This document shows positions 37,127-47,195 of a DNA stretch of 64,000 nt, in pieces. Both the position numbers and the translations under genes were made by a program. The DNA comes from Pseudorhizobium endolithicum (GTDB taxonomy: Bacteria > Pseudomonadota > Alphaproteobacteria > Rhizobiales > Rhizobiaceae): contig NZ_CABFWF030000012.1 of assembly GCF_902153245.2 (NCBI RefSeq), positions 312,501-376,500 of the forward strand, given 5' to 3'. The notes below the pieces were generated by a model, which ran no database searches, was not told the DNA's origin, and saw only the letters and a program-made list of their open reading frames with translations. How positions within the stretch are numbered: position 1 is the stretch's first letter; each line of letters begins with the position of its first letter.

Positions 37127-39340
37127 TTATGCCTGTTCCAGTTCCAGCATGATCGTCGCCAGCGGCGGCAGCGTCATCTGAGCGCTTACCGTTCCCCCGG
37201 CATCCACGGCCTGTACCCGACCGCCGTTCCCCTTGCCGCTGCCGCCGTAGATCTCGGCATCGGTGTTCAGGATTTCCCGCCATCTTCCTGCCGTTGGCAA
37301 GGGAATTCGATGGCTTTCGCGATAGGCGGGCGTGAAATTCGTGATCACCGCCACGGGCCTCTCGCCTGGCGCCATCCGCAGCCACGCGAAGACGGAATTG
37401 TCGTGGTCGTCGGCGACGAGCCAGCGGAAGCCTTCCGGCTCGCAGTCGCGGGCATGCAGCGCGGGTTTTGCCCGGTAGCAGAGGTTGAGGTCCCGGACGA
37501 GCCGCCGCATGCCCTCGTGCTGGTGGTAGTGCAGCAGGTTCCAGTCGAGCGCCTTCGCTTCGCTCCATTCGCTCCACTGGGCGAATTCCTGGCCCATGAA
37601 CAGCAGCTTCTTGCCCGGATAGCCCCACATGAAGGCGTAGTAGGCGCGCAGGTTGGCGAATTTCTGCCAGTCGTCGCCGGCCATCTTGGCGATCAGCGAG
37701 CCCTTGCCGTGCACCACTTCGTCATGGCTGAGCGGCAGAACGAAGTTTTCGGAGAAGGCGTAGATCAGCCCGAAGGTGATCTCGTTGTGGTGATGCTTGC
37801 GGTGGATGGGCTCCCGCTTCATGTAGCTCAGCGTGTCGTGCATGAAGCCCATGTTCCACTTGAAGCCGAAGCCGAGGCCGCCCTCGTGGACGGGATGGGA
37901 GACCTTCGGCCATGAGGTGGATTCCTCGGCAATGGTCATGACGCCTGGATGGTTGCCGTAGGAGAGCGTGTTGAGCCTCTGCAGGAAGCGGACCGCTTCC
38001 AGGTTTTCCCGGCCGCCGTACTCGTTGGGGACCCACTCGCCATCCTTGCGGGAGTAATCCAGGTAGAGCATGGAGGCCACCGCATCGACCCTGAGGCCGT
38101 CGAGGTGGAATTTCTCGGCCCAGTAGAGCGCGTTGTTGACGAGGTAGGAGAGGACTTCCAGCCGGCCGAAGTTGTAGATCGCCGTGTTCCAGTCCGGGTG
38201 AAAGCCCTGCCGCGGGTCCTCGTGCTCGTAGAGCGCGGTGCCGTCGAAGTGGCGCAGGCCGTGCTCGTCGGTGGGGAAATGGGCCGGCACCCAGTCGAGG
38301 ATCACGCCGATGCCGACCTTGTGGCAGCCGTTGACGAAGCGGGCGAAGCCTTCCGGATCGCCGAACCGCGCGGTCGGCGCATAGAGGCCCGTCGTCTGGT
38401 AGCCCCAGGACGGGTCGTAGGGGTGCTCGGTGATCGGCAGGAATTCGATGTGGGTGAAGCCCATGTCCACGACATAGGGGATGAGCCTGGAGCCGAGTTC
38501 GTCCCATGAAAGGAAGGAGCCGTCGTCGCGCCGCTGCCAGGAGCCGGCATGGACCTCGTAGATGGAGATCGGCTGGCGGCGATGATCTGCCTTTTCCCAA
38601 TGGGACCGGTGCGCCTCGTCCTCCCACTCCTGCTTCAGTTCCGCCGCGGTAACGGATGCGGTCTTCGCACGCAGTTCCGCCCGGCGGGCATAGGGATCCG
38701 CCTTCAGAAGACGCTCGCCGTTCCTGCCGATGATCTCGAACTTGTAGGAGCAACCGGCCGGGACATCGGGCGCAAAGATTTCCCAGATGCCGGTGTCCTG
38801 GCGCAGCCGCATGACGTGCAGCCGGCCATCCCAGTCGTTGAAATCGCCGACGACCGAGACGCGGCGCGCATTCGGAGCCCAGACGGCGAAGTGGAAGCCA
38901 TCCACCCCCTGGTGACGGATCGGGTGAGCGCCCATCTTGTCGAACAGGCGCAGGTGCGAGCCTTCGCGGACGAAATAGTCATCCATGGGCCCCAGTACCG
39001 GCCCGAAGCTGTAGGCGTCCGTCACCGCCCACTCGTCGTCGCCGCCGCGACGAGCGCGGTAGCGGATGGGTTTCAGAGAGGTCGCCTCCACCGGCCCCTC
39101 GAAGAAGCCTGCCTCATGGCGCCGCTTGAGGATGCCGAGGCGCGTCCCATCCAGGGAAAAGGCGGCCACTTCCTCGGCGCCGGGGATGAAGCAGCGGACA
39201 TGATAGCCGGTCGGCAACTTGTGGAGGCCGAGCACCGCGAACGGATTGCCGTGCCGGCCTTCCAGGATCGCCTCGATCTCCGACAACGGGATTTCGCCAG
39301 GGGCTCTTCCGTCATCGGGCGACTTCGGCGCTGTCGTCAT
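37127..39340 (-). CDS. glgB: 1,4-alpha-glucan branching enzyme
   Basis: The 737-residue protein has an N-terminal GlgB domain, a CBM48 domain ([22 protein letters not shown]) and a GH13 barrel with the nucleophile in [13 protein letters not shown], acid/base Glu in IAEESTSWP and [12 protein letters not shown]. It introduces alpha-1,6 branches. Its start overlaps the glgP stop, indicating coupled translation. Confidence 0.97.
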   Translation of the reverse strand: MTTAPKSPDDGRAPGEIPLSEIEAILEGRHGNPFAVLGLHKLPTGYHVRCFIPGAEEVAAFSLDGTRLGILKRRHEAGFFEGPVEATSLKPIRYRARRGGDDEWAVTDAYSFGPVLGPMDDYFVREGSHLRLFDKMGAHPIRHQGVDGFHFAVWAPNARRVSVVGDFNDWDGRLHVMRLRQDTGIWEIFAPDVPAGCSYKFEIIGRNGERLLKADPYARRAELRAKTASVTAAELKQEWEDEAHRSHWEKADHRRQPISIYEVHAGSWQRRDDGSFLSWDELGSRLIPYVVDMGFTHIEFLPITEHPYDPSWGYQTTGLYAPTARFGDPEGFARFVNGCHKVGIGVILDWVPAHFPTDEHGLRHFDGTALYEHEDPRQGFHPDWNTAIYNFGRLEVLSYLVNNALYWAEKFHLDGLRVDAVASMLYLDYSRKDGEWVPNEYGGRENLEAVRFLQRLNTLSYGNHPGVMTIAEESTSWPKVSHPVHEGGLGFGFKWNMGFMHDTLSYMKREPIHRKHHHNEITFGLIYAFSENFVLPLSHDEVVHGKGSLIAKMAGDDWQKFANLRAYYAFMWGYPGKKLLFMGQEFAQWSEWSEAKALDWNLLHYHQHEGMRRLVRDLNLCYRAKPALHARDCEPEGFRWLVADDHDNSVFAWLRMAPGERPVAVITNFTPAYRESHRIPLPTAGRWREILNTDAEIYGGSGKGNGGRVQAVDAGGTVSAQMTLPPLATIMLELEQA

Positions 39341-41802
39341 CAGGCTCTCCAGATTTCCGACGCGTACTGGCGAATGGTTCTGTCAGAGGAGAACCATCCC
39401 ATCCGGGCGGTATTGCGAATTGTCTTTGAATACCATGATTTAGGGTCGGTCCAGATTTGGTCAACGGTTCGTTGTGCGGCGGCATAGGCATCGAAATCTG
39501 CGGTCACCATGAACCAGTCGTGGTTGTAGATGCCGTCGATCAGGCCGGTGAAGCGGGAGCGGTCGTCAGGCGAGAAGACGCCGGAGGCGATGGCGTCCAG
39601 CGCCTGCGACAGCTCCTTCGATCGCTCGATGATGGCCCGCGGCTCGTGACCTTCCGCCCGGACACTGGCGACCTCTTCCGCCGTCAGGCCGAAGATCACC
39701 ATGTTCTCCGCCCCGACGTGATCGCGCATCTCCACATTGGCGCCGTCCAGCGTGCCGATCGTCAGCGCCCCGTTCAGCGCGAACTTCATGTTCCCCGTCC
39801 CCGAGGCTTCCATGCCGGCGGTGGAGATCTGCTCCGAAAGGTCGGCCGCGGGAACCATCACCTCGGCGAGCGAGACGTTGTAGTTCGGGATGAAGACCAC
39901 CTTGAGCAGGCCGCGCACGGCCGGGTCGTTGTTGATGACCCGGGCGACGTCGTTGGCCAGCTTGATGATGAGCTTGGCGTTGTGGTAGCTCGGCGCCGCC
40001 TTGCCGGCGAAGAGTTTTACGCGCGGCACCCAATCCAGTTCAGGCCGCGAGCGGATCTGGTCGTAGAGCGCTACGGCCTCGATGATGTTGAGAAGCTGGC
40101 GCTTGTATTCGTGGATGCGCTTGATCTGTATGTCGAACATCGCCGAGGGATCCAGGCGCACGCCCATGCGGCTGCCGACGAGATTGGCGAGCTGCACCTT
40201 GTTGGCGTGCTTCACCGCGGCAAACTTTTCCTGGAAGCCGGAATCCTCGGCGAAGGCGTCGAGGGCGCGCAGCGCTTCGGTATCGTCCAGAAACCTGTCG
40301 CCGATCGCCTCGCGGATCAGCGAGGTGAGGCCGGGATTGCACTGCATCAGCCATCTGCGCGGCGTGATGCCGTTGGTCTTGTTGTTGATGCGTTCCGGAT
40401 AGAGGGTGTGCAGGTCGGAGAAGACGGTGACCTTCATCAGGTCCGTATGGAGGGCCGACACCCCGTTGATGGAATGGGAGCCGATGAAGGCGAGGTTGCC
40501 CATGCGCACGCGGCGATCACCGTTCTCGTCGATCAGCGAGATGGCGCGAATCTGCTGGTCGTTAAAGCTCTTGGCCTTGCGCGCCTCGAGCAGGATCTTG
40601 GCGTTGATGGCGTAGACGATCTGCATGTGGCGGGGCAGGAGCCGTTCGAACAGCGGAACCGGCCAGCTTTCCAGCGCCTCCGGAAGCAGGGTGTGGTTGG
40701 TGTAGGAGAAGGTACCGCGGGTGATTTCCCAGGCGTCGTCGAACTCCAGGCCGTGGACGTCGGTCAGCAGGCGCATCATCTCGGCGATGGATACCGCCGG
40801 GTGCGTGTCGTTGAGCTGGATCGCCACCTTGTCCGGCAGGGTGGAGAAATCCGGGTACTGCTGCAGGTGGCGGCGCAGGATGTCCTGGAGAGAGGCGGAG
40901 GAGAAGAAGTATTCCTGCCGCAGCCGCAGCTCCTGCCCCGCCGGATTGGCGTCGGCCGGATAGAGAACACGCGTCAGGGCCTCCGCCTTGTTGCTCTCGC
41001 GCAACGCGCCGATATGGTCGCCGGCGTTGAAGGCATCAAGCAGGATCGGGTCGATCGGCTGGGCCGACCAGAGCCGGAGCGTGTTGACGCGCTGGGCCCG
41101 CCACCCGACCACCGGCGTGTCATAGGCGGTGGCGATGACGCGTTCGGCGGGCTTCCAGACATAGCGCGGCGGTTCGTCATAGCCGCCGATCGTCTCGACG
41201 GAGCCGCCGAAGCCGATCTCGTAGGAGCTCTCCCGCCGCTCGAACTCCCAAGGGTTGCCGTGAGCGAGCCAGGTCTCCGGCAGCTCGACCTGCCAGCCAT
41301 CCGCCATCTGCTGCCGGAAGAGGCCGTGAACGTAGCGGATGCCGTAACCGTAGGCGGGGATGTCGACGGTTGCCATGCTCTCCATGAAACATGCAGCCAG
41401 GCGGCCGAGGCCGCCATTGCCCAGTGCAGCATCCGGCTCCAGTCCGGCGATGACGTGGAGATCCACTCCGAGCGAGCTCAGCGCATCGCGCAGTTCCTGC
41501 ATGACGCCCAGATTGGAGACCGCATCGCGCATCAGGCGGCCGATCAGGAATTCCAGCGACAGGTAATAGACCCGCTTGTCGCCGGTCTTGTAGACGCGCC
41601 GCGTGGATTCCATCCACTTGTCGATGATGCGGTCGCGCACCACGAGGATGGCGGCCGTCAGCCAGTCATGCGGCTTGGCGACCTTGGCATCCTTGCCGAT
41701 GCGGTAGGTGAGGCGCTCGATGATCTCCTCGGCGAGGATTTCCGGTCGGGTGCTGCGGGGGGTGGGCTGCGGAATTTCAACCGCGGCGAGGCTGTCGTTC
41801 AT
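39340..41802 (-). CDS. glgP: Glycogen/starch phosphorylase
   Basis: The roughly 820-residue GT35 enzyme carries [17 protein letters not shown], and the pyridoxal-phosphate lysine lies in [17 protein letters not shown]. It releases glucose 1-phosphate from glycogen. I use ATG 41802 ([10 protein letters not shown]), which gives the usual family length, instead of the TTG at 41865. It is the first gene of the glycogen operon, so the main promoter is expected in the short gap upstream. Confidence 0.96.
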   Translation of the reverse strand: MNDSLAAVEIPQPTPRSTRPEILAEEIIERLTYRIGKDAKVAKPHDWLTAAILVVRDRIIDKWMESTRRVYKTGDKRVYYLSLEFLIGRLMRDAVSNLGVMQELRDALSSLGVDLHVIAGLEPDAALGNGGLGRLAACFMESMATVDIPAYGYGIRYVHGLFRQQMADGWQVELPETWLAHGNPWEFERRESSYEIGFGGSVETIGGYDEPPRYVWKPAERVIATAYDTPVVGWRAQRVNTLRLWSAQPIDPILLDAFNAGDHIGALRESNKAEALTRVLYPADANPAGQELRLRQEYFFSSASLQDILRRHLQQYPDFSTLPDKVAIQLNDTHPAVSIAEMMRLLTDVHGLEFDDAWEITRGTFSYTNHTLLPEALESWPVPLFERLLPRHMQIVYAINAKILLEARKAKSFNDQQIRAISLIDENGDRRVRMGNLAFIGSHSINGVSALHTDLMKVTVFSDLHTLYPERINNKTNGITPRRWLMQCNPGLTSLIREAIGDRFLDDTEALRALDAFAEDSGFQEKFAAVKHANKVQLANLVGSRMGVRLDPSAMFDIQIKRIHEYKRQLLNIIEAVALYDQIRSRPELDWVPRVKLFAGKAAPSYHNAKLIIKLANDVARVINNDPAVRGLLKVVFIPNYNVSLAEVMVPAADLSEQISTAGMEASGTGNMKFALNGALTIGTLDGANVEMRDHVGAENMVIFGLTAEEVASVRAEGHEPRAIIERSKELSQALDAIASGVFSPDDRSRFTGLIDGIYNHDWFMVTADFDAYAAAQRTVDQIWTDPKSWYSKTIRNTARMGWFSSDRTIRQYASEIWRA

Positions 41803-41963
41803 GTTCTGCCAACTCTTCTGGTGGGGCAGGCGGGGAGGCGGCCTGCTCGGACCTTCGATGTTCAAATATCCGCGTCAGTTTACGCACCGAGGCGGGAAGC
41901 TGGCAATAAATCGATTGAGGAGGCGGAAAAAAGGCGGGGATAGGAGCGCCCTGGAGAGGCGCA

Positions 41964-41988
41964 AAGCACCCGCCGGGGGCGGGTGCTT
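41964..41988 (-). terminator. Stem-loop after the TadG-like gene
   Basis: AAGCACCCGCC and GGCGGGTGCTT form a perfect 11-bp stem with a three-base loop, 20 bases past the stop of the TadG-like gene. On the minus strand it is followed by only a short T-run (TTTGCG), so termination strength is uncertain. Confidence 0.65.
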
Positions 41989-42007
41989 GCGGGATGAACG
42001 CTCCCTC

Positions 42008-43153
42008 TCAATTCGTCAGGCGGGTCGTTTCCTTCGCGGCATCCTTGGCGATCGTTTCGAAGGCCTTGATCAGGTTGTCCATCGTTTCGGCCTCGAAGTA
42101 GTCCTTGCTTGAGGTGGCGCAGTAATTCAGAAGCGTCTTCCCGTTGGTCGGCGCCTTCAGGGCAACGGTATAGATGTGGAGGCCCGCCTTCTTCGCCGAA
42201 TCGCATTTCTTCCGGACATCGCCGTCAACTTTCTTGCTCCACTTTCCGTCCGTGCCGGTCATTTGGCCGTCGGTCATGAAGACGATGTATCGGCGGACGG
42301 TTTCATTGTCCTTCTTCGCGTGCTCCTTGGACTCGGTGTCGGTCCGCGCAGCGTTGGGCTTGATCGCGTCGGTCGCCTTCTGGAGCGGCTCATTGGCGTT
42401 GGTGGTGCCGTAACTGTCATCGACAATCTTGTGCAACGTCTCTCGCGCGTCGCTCGTGCCCCAAGCAGGCGCAGACCTCCAAACCAGCCTCTGGTCGTAG
42501 GTATAAACGGCTGTCCTGACCAGTTTTTTGTCGGGATCCGCTTCATCGAGTGCGTTGAACAACGCCGTCGCCGCTGTCCGGAGTGCAGCGTGCTTGTTCA
42601 CGCCAGGCATGCCTACTGACTCGTGCATCGAACCGGACTCATCGAGGACGAGGGCCATCGTCAGCGCTGGCTGCTTTGCAGTCACCCCGCTCGTCGACGT
42701 ACCGCTTGTCGCGATGTTCATCGTGCCGTAGCCGAGGACGCCCATCAGCGGTGACAGCGCAAGGTCGTAGGTCGAGCCCACCTGGACCTCGAATTTCTTG
42801 CCGTTGCCGGTGGTGGTGGTCTTGATGTCGATGTCGAGAGCGCCCGCAAGCGCCGTGGCGGCTTCTTCGCCCATCGTGTTCGAAGCCTGGCCCAGGAAGA
42901 ACTGTCTTGCCAGCTCCTCTGCCGCTGCTTCGTTCGCGGCTTCGCCCGCCGCCAGCGCCGTGGATGCGGCAAGGGCTGCCGAATCGGCGGCATCCTGCAA
43001 CTCCGCTTTCGAGATCAGCATGTTGGTCACGTCGAGCGCCAAGCCTCCCGCGCCGATCAGCACCGGGAGCAGGATGGCGGTCATCATGCCGAAATTGCCG
43101 CTGCGGTCCTTCACGAGCCGCGAGAAACCCTGCCACGCCATCATCGCCCCCAT
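42008..43153 (-). CDS. TadG-like pilus-assembly/von Willebrand factor A protein
   Basis: The protein (about 381 residues) starts with a short cytoplasmic segment and the TadE/TadG N-terminal helix RSGNFGMMTAILLPVLIGAGGLALDV, followed by SKAELQDAADSAALAAS, the classic TadG pattern. Its C-terminal half is a von Willebrand factor A domain with the metal site LDESGSM and YIVFMTDGQM. It is probably exported and associated with a Flp/Tad pilus, but no other tad genes are in this window. The exact start is uncertain among ATGs at 43153, 43144 and 43141. Confidence 0.85.
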   Translation of the reverse strand: MGAMMAWQGFSRLVKDRSGNFGMMTAILLPVLIGAGGLALDVTNMLISKAELQDAADSAALAASTALAAGEAANEAAAEELARQFFLGQASNTMGEEAATALAGALDIDIKTTTTGNGKKFEVQVGSTYDLALSPLMGVLGYGTMNIATSGTSTSGVTAKQPALTMALVLDESGSMHESVGMPGVNKHAALRTAATALFNALDEADPDKKLVRTAVYTYDQRLVWRSAPAWGTSDARETLHKIVDDSYGTTNANEPLQKATDAIKPNAARTDTESKEHAKKDNETVRRYIVFMTDGQMTGTDGKWSKKVDGDVRKKCDSAKKAGLHIYTVALKAPTNGKTLLNYCATSSKDYFEAETMDNLIKAFETIAKDAAKETTRLTN

Positions 43154-43331
43154 CCGTCCATACAGCTGAACTTGCGGAAGCTTTAGCAAGAAGGCGTGGA
43201 GGAAGGGCTAAGCGGAAAGCTGGCATTTTAACGATCATCCGGGATCGTGCCGCAATGGGGCTGATCGACCTCCAGTGCGAGCCTTGGGCGCCGAGACGGA
43301 AGGCCAGCGAAAGAATTTGGCCGCCCCGGCC

Positions 43332-44759
43332 TCAGCTGCGCCCGAACTCGTCGACGATGCGGATGATGTCGTCCTCGCCGAGATAGGAGCCGGTCTGCAC
43401 CTCGATCATCTCCAGCAGGATCTTGCCGGGATTGGCGAGCCGGTGGACCTCGCCCTGCGGGATGTAGACGGATTCGTTTTCGCGCACCGTCTTCACCTCG
43501 TCGCCGATCGTCACCTCGGCCGTTCCCTTGACGCAAATCCAGTGTTCGGAGCGGTGATGGTGCTTCTGGAGCGACAGTTTCTTGCCGGGCCGCACGAAGA
43601 GGCGCTTCACCTGGAAGCGGTCGCCGTTGAGAATGGAGGTATAGCCGCCCCAGGGGCGGTAGGAGGTGGGGTGGGTTTCGGTGAGTGGGGCCGTGGCCTT
43701 GGCGGCGGCGAGCTGCTTCACCAGCTTGCCGACGCTCTGGCTGTCCTCCAGGCGGCCGACATAGACGGCGTCCTCGCTGGCGATGACGGCGACGTTCTCC
43801 AGCCCCTGCACCGCCAGATGGCTGGTGCGCGACATGACGAGCGAGTTGCGGGTGTCGACAAGCGTCGCGTTACCGGAGGCGACATTGCCCGCCTCGTCGC
43901 GGATGCCGAGCTTCCACACCGCATCCCAGCTGCCGAGGTCGGACCAGACGAAGGAGGAGGGGACGACGGCGGCATTGGCCGTCTTCTCCATGATCGCATA
44001 ATCGATCGAGATGTCGGGGCTTTTGGAGAAGGCGCCGGCGTCGAGGCGGATGAAATCGAGGTCGCTGACGGCCTTCTGAACGGATTGGCGGGCCGCGCCG
44101 GCCACCTCCGGCGCGAAGGTTTCCATCTCGCGCATCAGCTGCCCGGCGGTGAACATGAAGATGCCGGAGTTCCAATAGAAGCCACCCTCCGCCAGCATCC
44201 GCTGGGCTTCAGCGAGAGGCGGTTTTTCGACGAAGCGCCTGACGGAATGGGCGCCGGCCGGAAGCACCTCTCCGATCTCGATATATCCATAGCCGGTCGC
44301 GGGTTCCGAGGGCGAAATCCCGAAGGTGACGAGCTTTCCGGTGAGAGCCGTGTCGCGGGCGATGCGGATGGCGTCGAAATAGCGCTCGTCGGCCTCGATC
44401 TCGTGGTCGGAAGCCAGAAGCTGCAGAACGGCGTCGTCGCCGTAACGTTCGAGAACGAAGGCGGCCGCTGCGGCAACGGCGGGGGCCGTGTTGCGCGCCA
44501 CCGGCTCCAGAAGCGTGGCGGTGAGGTGGATGCCGAGTTCGCGGGCCTGCTCGGCGACCAGGAAGCGGAAATCCTCATTCGTGACGACGATCGGCGGTTC
44601 GTAGAGTTCAGGGTCGGACAGGCGCGTCAGCGTGGCCTGGAACAGCGTCCGGTCGCCCACGAACTGGATGAACTGCTTCGGGGCGCTCGCCCGCGACAGC
44701 GGCCACAGCCGCGTTCCCCTGCCGCCTGCCATGATCACGGGGATGATCTTTTGAACCAT
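43332..44759 (-). CDS. manC: Mannose-1-phosphate guanylyltransferase/mannose-6-phosphate isomerase
   Basis: The 475-residue bifunctional protein has the pyrophosphorylase motif MAGGRGTRLWPLSRASAPKQF shortened here to AGGRGTRLWPLSR, the FVEKP motif, and a C-terminal type II PMI cupin with LQKHHHRSEHWICVKG. It makes GDP-mannose for polysaccharides and lipopolysaccharide. No sugar transferase genes adjoin it. The start follows a weak GGACA. Confidence 0.95.
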   Translation of the reverse strand: MVQKIIPVIMAGGRGTRLWPLSRASAPKQFIQFVGDRTLFQATLTRLSDPELYEPPIVVTNEDFRFLVAEQARELGIHLTATLLEPVARNTAPAVAAAAAFVLERYGDDAVLQLLASDHEIEADERYFDAIRIARDTALTGKLVTFGISPSEPATGYGYIEIGEVLPAGAHSVRRFVEKPPLAEAQRMLAEGGFYWNSGIFMFTAGQLMREMETFAPEVAGAARQSVQKAVSDLDFIRLDAGAFSKSPDISIDYAIMEKTANAAVVPSSFVWSDLGSWDAVWKLGIRDEAGNVASGNATLVDTRNSLVMSRTSHLAVQGLENVAVIASEDAVYVGRLEDSQSVGKLVKQLAAAKATAPLTETHPTSYRPWGGYTSILNGDRFQVKRLFVRPGKKLSLQKHHHRSEHWICVKGTAEVTIGDEVKTVRENESVYIPQGEVHRLANPGKILLEMIEVQTGSYLGEDDIIRIVDEFGRS

Positions 44760-45052
44760 GTCCGACTGTCCTTGAATAGAGGGTCAACGCGAGTGTGTCA
44801 GTTGGGAATGTCTAGCGGCTGACGCCGGAGCATCAAAGTGAAACGATGCAATGCGATTAAAATCAAGAGCCGCGGCGGCGTGATGAAAAACAAGTGCCCG
44901 ATCTTCTGCAGAACTCGGGGGGAGTCCGGAAAAAGGCGGAGGAACCACGCATGGCGTCTGAGGACTTCGAACGAGACTGCGGAAGCGGGAGACATAGCCG
45001 TCCGCTCGGAAAGCAGGGGAGGCCAAGCAGCGAGTACGGGGAGAAGAGCAGG
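44760..45052. other. Intergenic region between manC and DUF1328 gene
   Basis: About 290 bases with no gene, RNA or strong repeat that I can support; it should contain the manC promoter. Confidence 0.4.
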
Positions 45053-45226
45053 TCAGAAGACCAGGCTGCCGCCGATGATCGCCAGGACCAGGAAGATCAC
45101 GAACACCAGGAGCGCCAGGAAGAACAGTACCTTGGCAATCGTCGCCGTCGCCGCGGAGACGCCCGAGAAGCCCAGGAAGCCTGCGATGATGGAGATCACG
45201 AGGAAGATGAGAGCCCATTTGAGCAT
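45053..45226 (-). CDS. DUF1328 small membrane protein
   Basis: The 57-residue protein starts [20 protein letters not shown] and has two hydrophobic spans ([12 protein letters not shown] and [18 protein letters not shown]), matching the DUF1328 family of small inner-membrane proteins. Function is unknown; related genes are often stress-induced. AAAGGTATCCGCC precedes the ATG. It lies downstream of the tRNA-Val gene on the same strand. Confidence 0.9.
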   Translation of the reverse strand: MLKWALIFLVISIIAGFLGFSGVSAATATIAKVLFFLALLVFVIFLVLAIIGGSLVF

Positions 45227-45348
45227 GGCGGATACCTTTCGTTTCGGGCCGGAAAACGCAAGGCGGGGGCGAATGTTCCAAGGGCGGCGGGACGGCCCGC
45301 CGCCGGCGTCGCCGGTATCAGCTTTTTCACTGAACAAGAAAGGAAGGA

Positions 45349-45423
<75 letters not shown>

Positions 45424-45526
45424 ATCCGATGTCGGCGCATAGACCATAGAGTGGTCGGGCCGTCAACCGTTTTTCGGACGAAACGCGAAGCTTTTTTGAC
45501 AGGCCCGCGTTCCGCAGTCCGGAGCC

Positions 45527-45889
45527 TCATGCGGCGGCGAGCATCTTGTTCACTTCGTCCACCAGGTCGCGCAGGTGGAAGGGCTTGGACAGCACCTTGG
45601 CATCCTTCGGCGCCTTCGAATCGGAATTTAGGGCGACGGCGGCAAAGCCGGTGATGAACATGACCTTGAGGTCGGGGTCGAGTTCGGTGGCACGGCGGGC
45701 AAGCTCGATGCCGTCCATCTCCGGCATGACGATGTCGGTCAAAAGAAGCGAGAAGGGCTCCTCGCGCAGCCGGTCGTAGGCGCTGGCGCCGTTGTCGAAG
45801 GAAGCCACCTTGTAGCCCGCCTTTTCCAGCGCCTTCACAAGGAAGCGCCGCATGTCGTTATCGTCTTCGGCGAGAAGGATTTTCTGCAT
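45527..45889 (-). CDS. cpdR: CpdR-type single-domain response regulator
   Basis: The 120-residue protein is a single receiver domain: QKILLAEDDNDMRRFLVKALEKAGYKV, phospho-acceptor Asp in LLLTDIVMPEMDG, FITGFAAVALN and the Lys of VLSKPFHL. It is near-identical in pattern to CpdR of Caulobacter and Sinorhizobium. When unphosphorylated it delivers the ClpXP protease to cell-cycle substrates; the CckA-ChpT relay phosphorylates it. Start MQKILL is chosen by family comparison. Confidence 0.93.
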   Translation of the reverse strand: MQKILLAEDDNDMRRFLVKALEKAGYKVASFDNGASAYDRLREEPFSLLLTDIVMPEMDGIELARRATELDPDLKVMFITGFAAVALNSDSKAPKDAKVLSKPFHLRDLVDEVNKMLAAA

Positions 45890-46069
45890 CGTTCGAGAGC
45901 CGTATTCCATGAATTGCGAATTTTCGGAGCGCCCAGCCTAGCCAAAACGTGGTAAATACCCATTTAAGACGGCGCAAGCGTATCCTGACAGGATATAGAT
46001 AGTATGGACTTCCCCAGGGGCAACTGGCAACATGGCCATTCGGGAAGTTCACGACATGGTAAAGGCTAG

Positions 46070-46954
46070 ATGGACCGGGCAACGGGCGAGATCGAACAGT
46101 TCGAAATAAGAGAACCGGCCAGCCAGACCATTCCCTTCGTCTACAACTCCCCCCATAGCGGCCGCTGCTACCCCACAGCCTTCCTCAACGAAACCCGCCT
46201 CGATTCGATCGCCATCCGGCGCTCCGCGGACCATTATGTGGACGAGCTGTTCGGGGCGGCCCCCGAGCTCGGCGCGCCGCTTTTGGCGGCGCACTTCCCG
46301 CGTGCCTATCTCGACGTGAACCGCGAGCCCTACGAACTCGATCCGAAGATGTTCGACGGGCCGCTGCCGCCGTTCGCCAATATTAGCTCGCTACGGGTGG
46401 CCGGTGGGCTCGGCACCATTCCCCGGATCGTCGCCGAGAACATGGAGATCTACCGCCGCCGGCTGAGCGTAGGGGAGGGCCTTGTCCGGATCGAGACGAT
46501 CTACAAGCCCTATCATGCCGCCCTTCGCAGGCTGATCGCCCGAACCCATGCGCGATTCGGCATCAGCATCCTGATCGACTGCCACTCTATGCCCGGCAAC
46601 ATCCAGCTCTCCGGTTCCACGCTGCGGCCCGATTTCATCATCGGCGACCGCTACGGCACCAGCGCCTCGGCCGAGCTGTCGCGCGCGGCCATCGCCATCC
46701 TCACCGAGCTGGGGTTCTCGGCGGTCCGCAACAAACCCTATGCGGGCGGCTTCATCACGGAGCATTACGGGCGTCCCGCGCGCGGGCTGCACGCACTGCA
46801 GATCGAGGTCAACCGGGGGCTCTACATCGACGAGGTGACGCTCGAGAAACGACCGGCTTTCGATGCGCTGGCCGCCACTCTTGTCACCTTCATGCGGCAG
46901 ATCGCGGAATTCGCCGAGGAATATTCCGGCACGACGGCTCTCGCCGCGGAATAG
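46070..46954 (+). CDS. N-formylglutamate amidohydrolase family protein
   Basis: The 294-residue protein has the family metal-site segments PFVYNSPHSGRCYP and LIDCHSMPG, then ADYVIG-like LRPDFIIGDRYGTS and GFITEHYGRP. HutG-type members release formate from N-formylglutamate in histidine use. It is not next to other hut genes, so it may act on a related N-acyl amino acid. AAAGG precedes the ATG. Confidence 0.88.
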   Translation: MDRATGEIEQFEIREPASQTIPFVYNSPHSGRCYPTAFLNETRLDSIAIRRSADHYVDELFGAAPELGAPLLAAHFPRAYLDVNREPYELDPKMFDGPLPPFANISSLRVAGGLGTIPRIVAENMEIYRRRLSVGEGLVRIETIYKPYHAALRRLIARTHARFGISILIDCHSMPGNIQLSGSTLRPDFIIGDRYGTSASAELSRAAIAILTELGFSAVRNKPYAGGFITEHYGRPARGLHALQIEVNRGLYIDEVTLEKRPAFDALAATLVTFMRQIAEFAEEYSGTTALAAE

Positions 46955-46977
46955 AGCCGGGCGATTCGCATCCGGCC

Positions 46978-47057
46978 AAAAAAAACCGCGCCTTTGAGCG
47001 CGGCTAGTCTAGGGAGGAAACACCCAAGGAGGGCATTACAGTCAAAGACTGTGACTT
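46978..47057 (-). ncRNA. mmgR: MmgR/suhB (alpha-r8 family) trans-acting sRNA
   Basis: On the minus strand a rho-independent terminator (CCGCGC, six-base loop, GCGCGG, then eight T) ends a transcript of about 80 bases. Upstream it carries two exposed anti-Shine-Dalgarno runs, CCTCCTTGG and TTCCTCCC, between 47012 and 47033, the hallmark of the alpha-r8 sRNAs known as suhB in Rfam and MmgR in Sinorhizobium. The location just upstream of an IMPase/SuhB-like gene also matches. CTTGACA at 47083-47089 is a likely -35. In Sinorhizobium MmgR restrains polyhydroxybutyrate granule accumulation and binds Hfq. The 5' end is estimated. Confidence 0.8.
46986..47003 (-). terminator. Intrinsic terminator of the MmgR-like sRNA
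   Basis: Minus-strand stem CCGCGC/GCGCGG with a TCAAAG loop, followed by eight T residues (46978-46985). No T-run exists on the plus strand, so it terminates the sRNA rather than the forward gene. Confidence 0.88.
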
Positions 47058-47195
47058 TGACGCTAATATTGCGTTGCACAAATGTCAAGCAGAACCTTCC
47101 TCTGACTACAATTTGTCCACACCTGTTGCGGCCGTCCCACATTGCTTCCCCGACGAACCGGGCTACAACAGCGGCGACACAGCCAAGAGGTTTTC

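Noticed and set aside
39457..41943. 828-residue plus-strand open frame
   Set aside because: Exact antisense of glgP, whose catalytic motifs are clear; high-GC third-position effect.
43218..43260. ACGATC/GATCGT hairpin near the manC/TadG-like junction as a terminator
   Set aside because: The stem is only six pairs and the T-run on the minus strand is interrupted (TTAAAAT), so termination is not supported.
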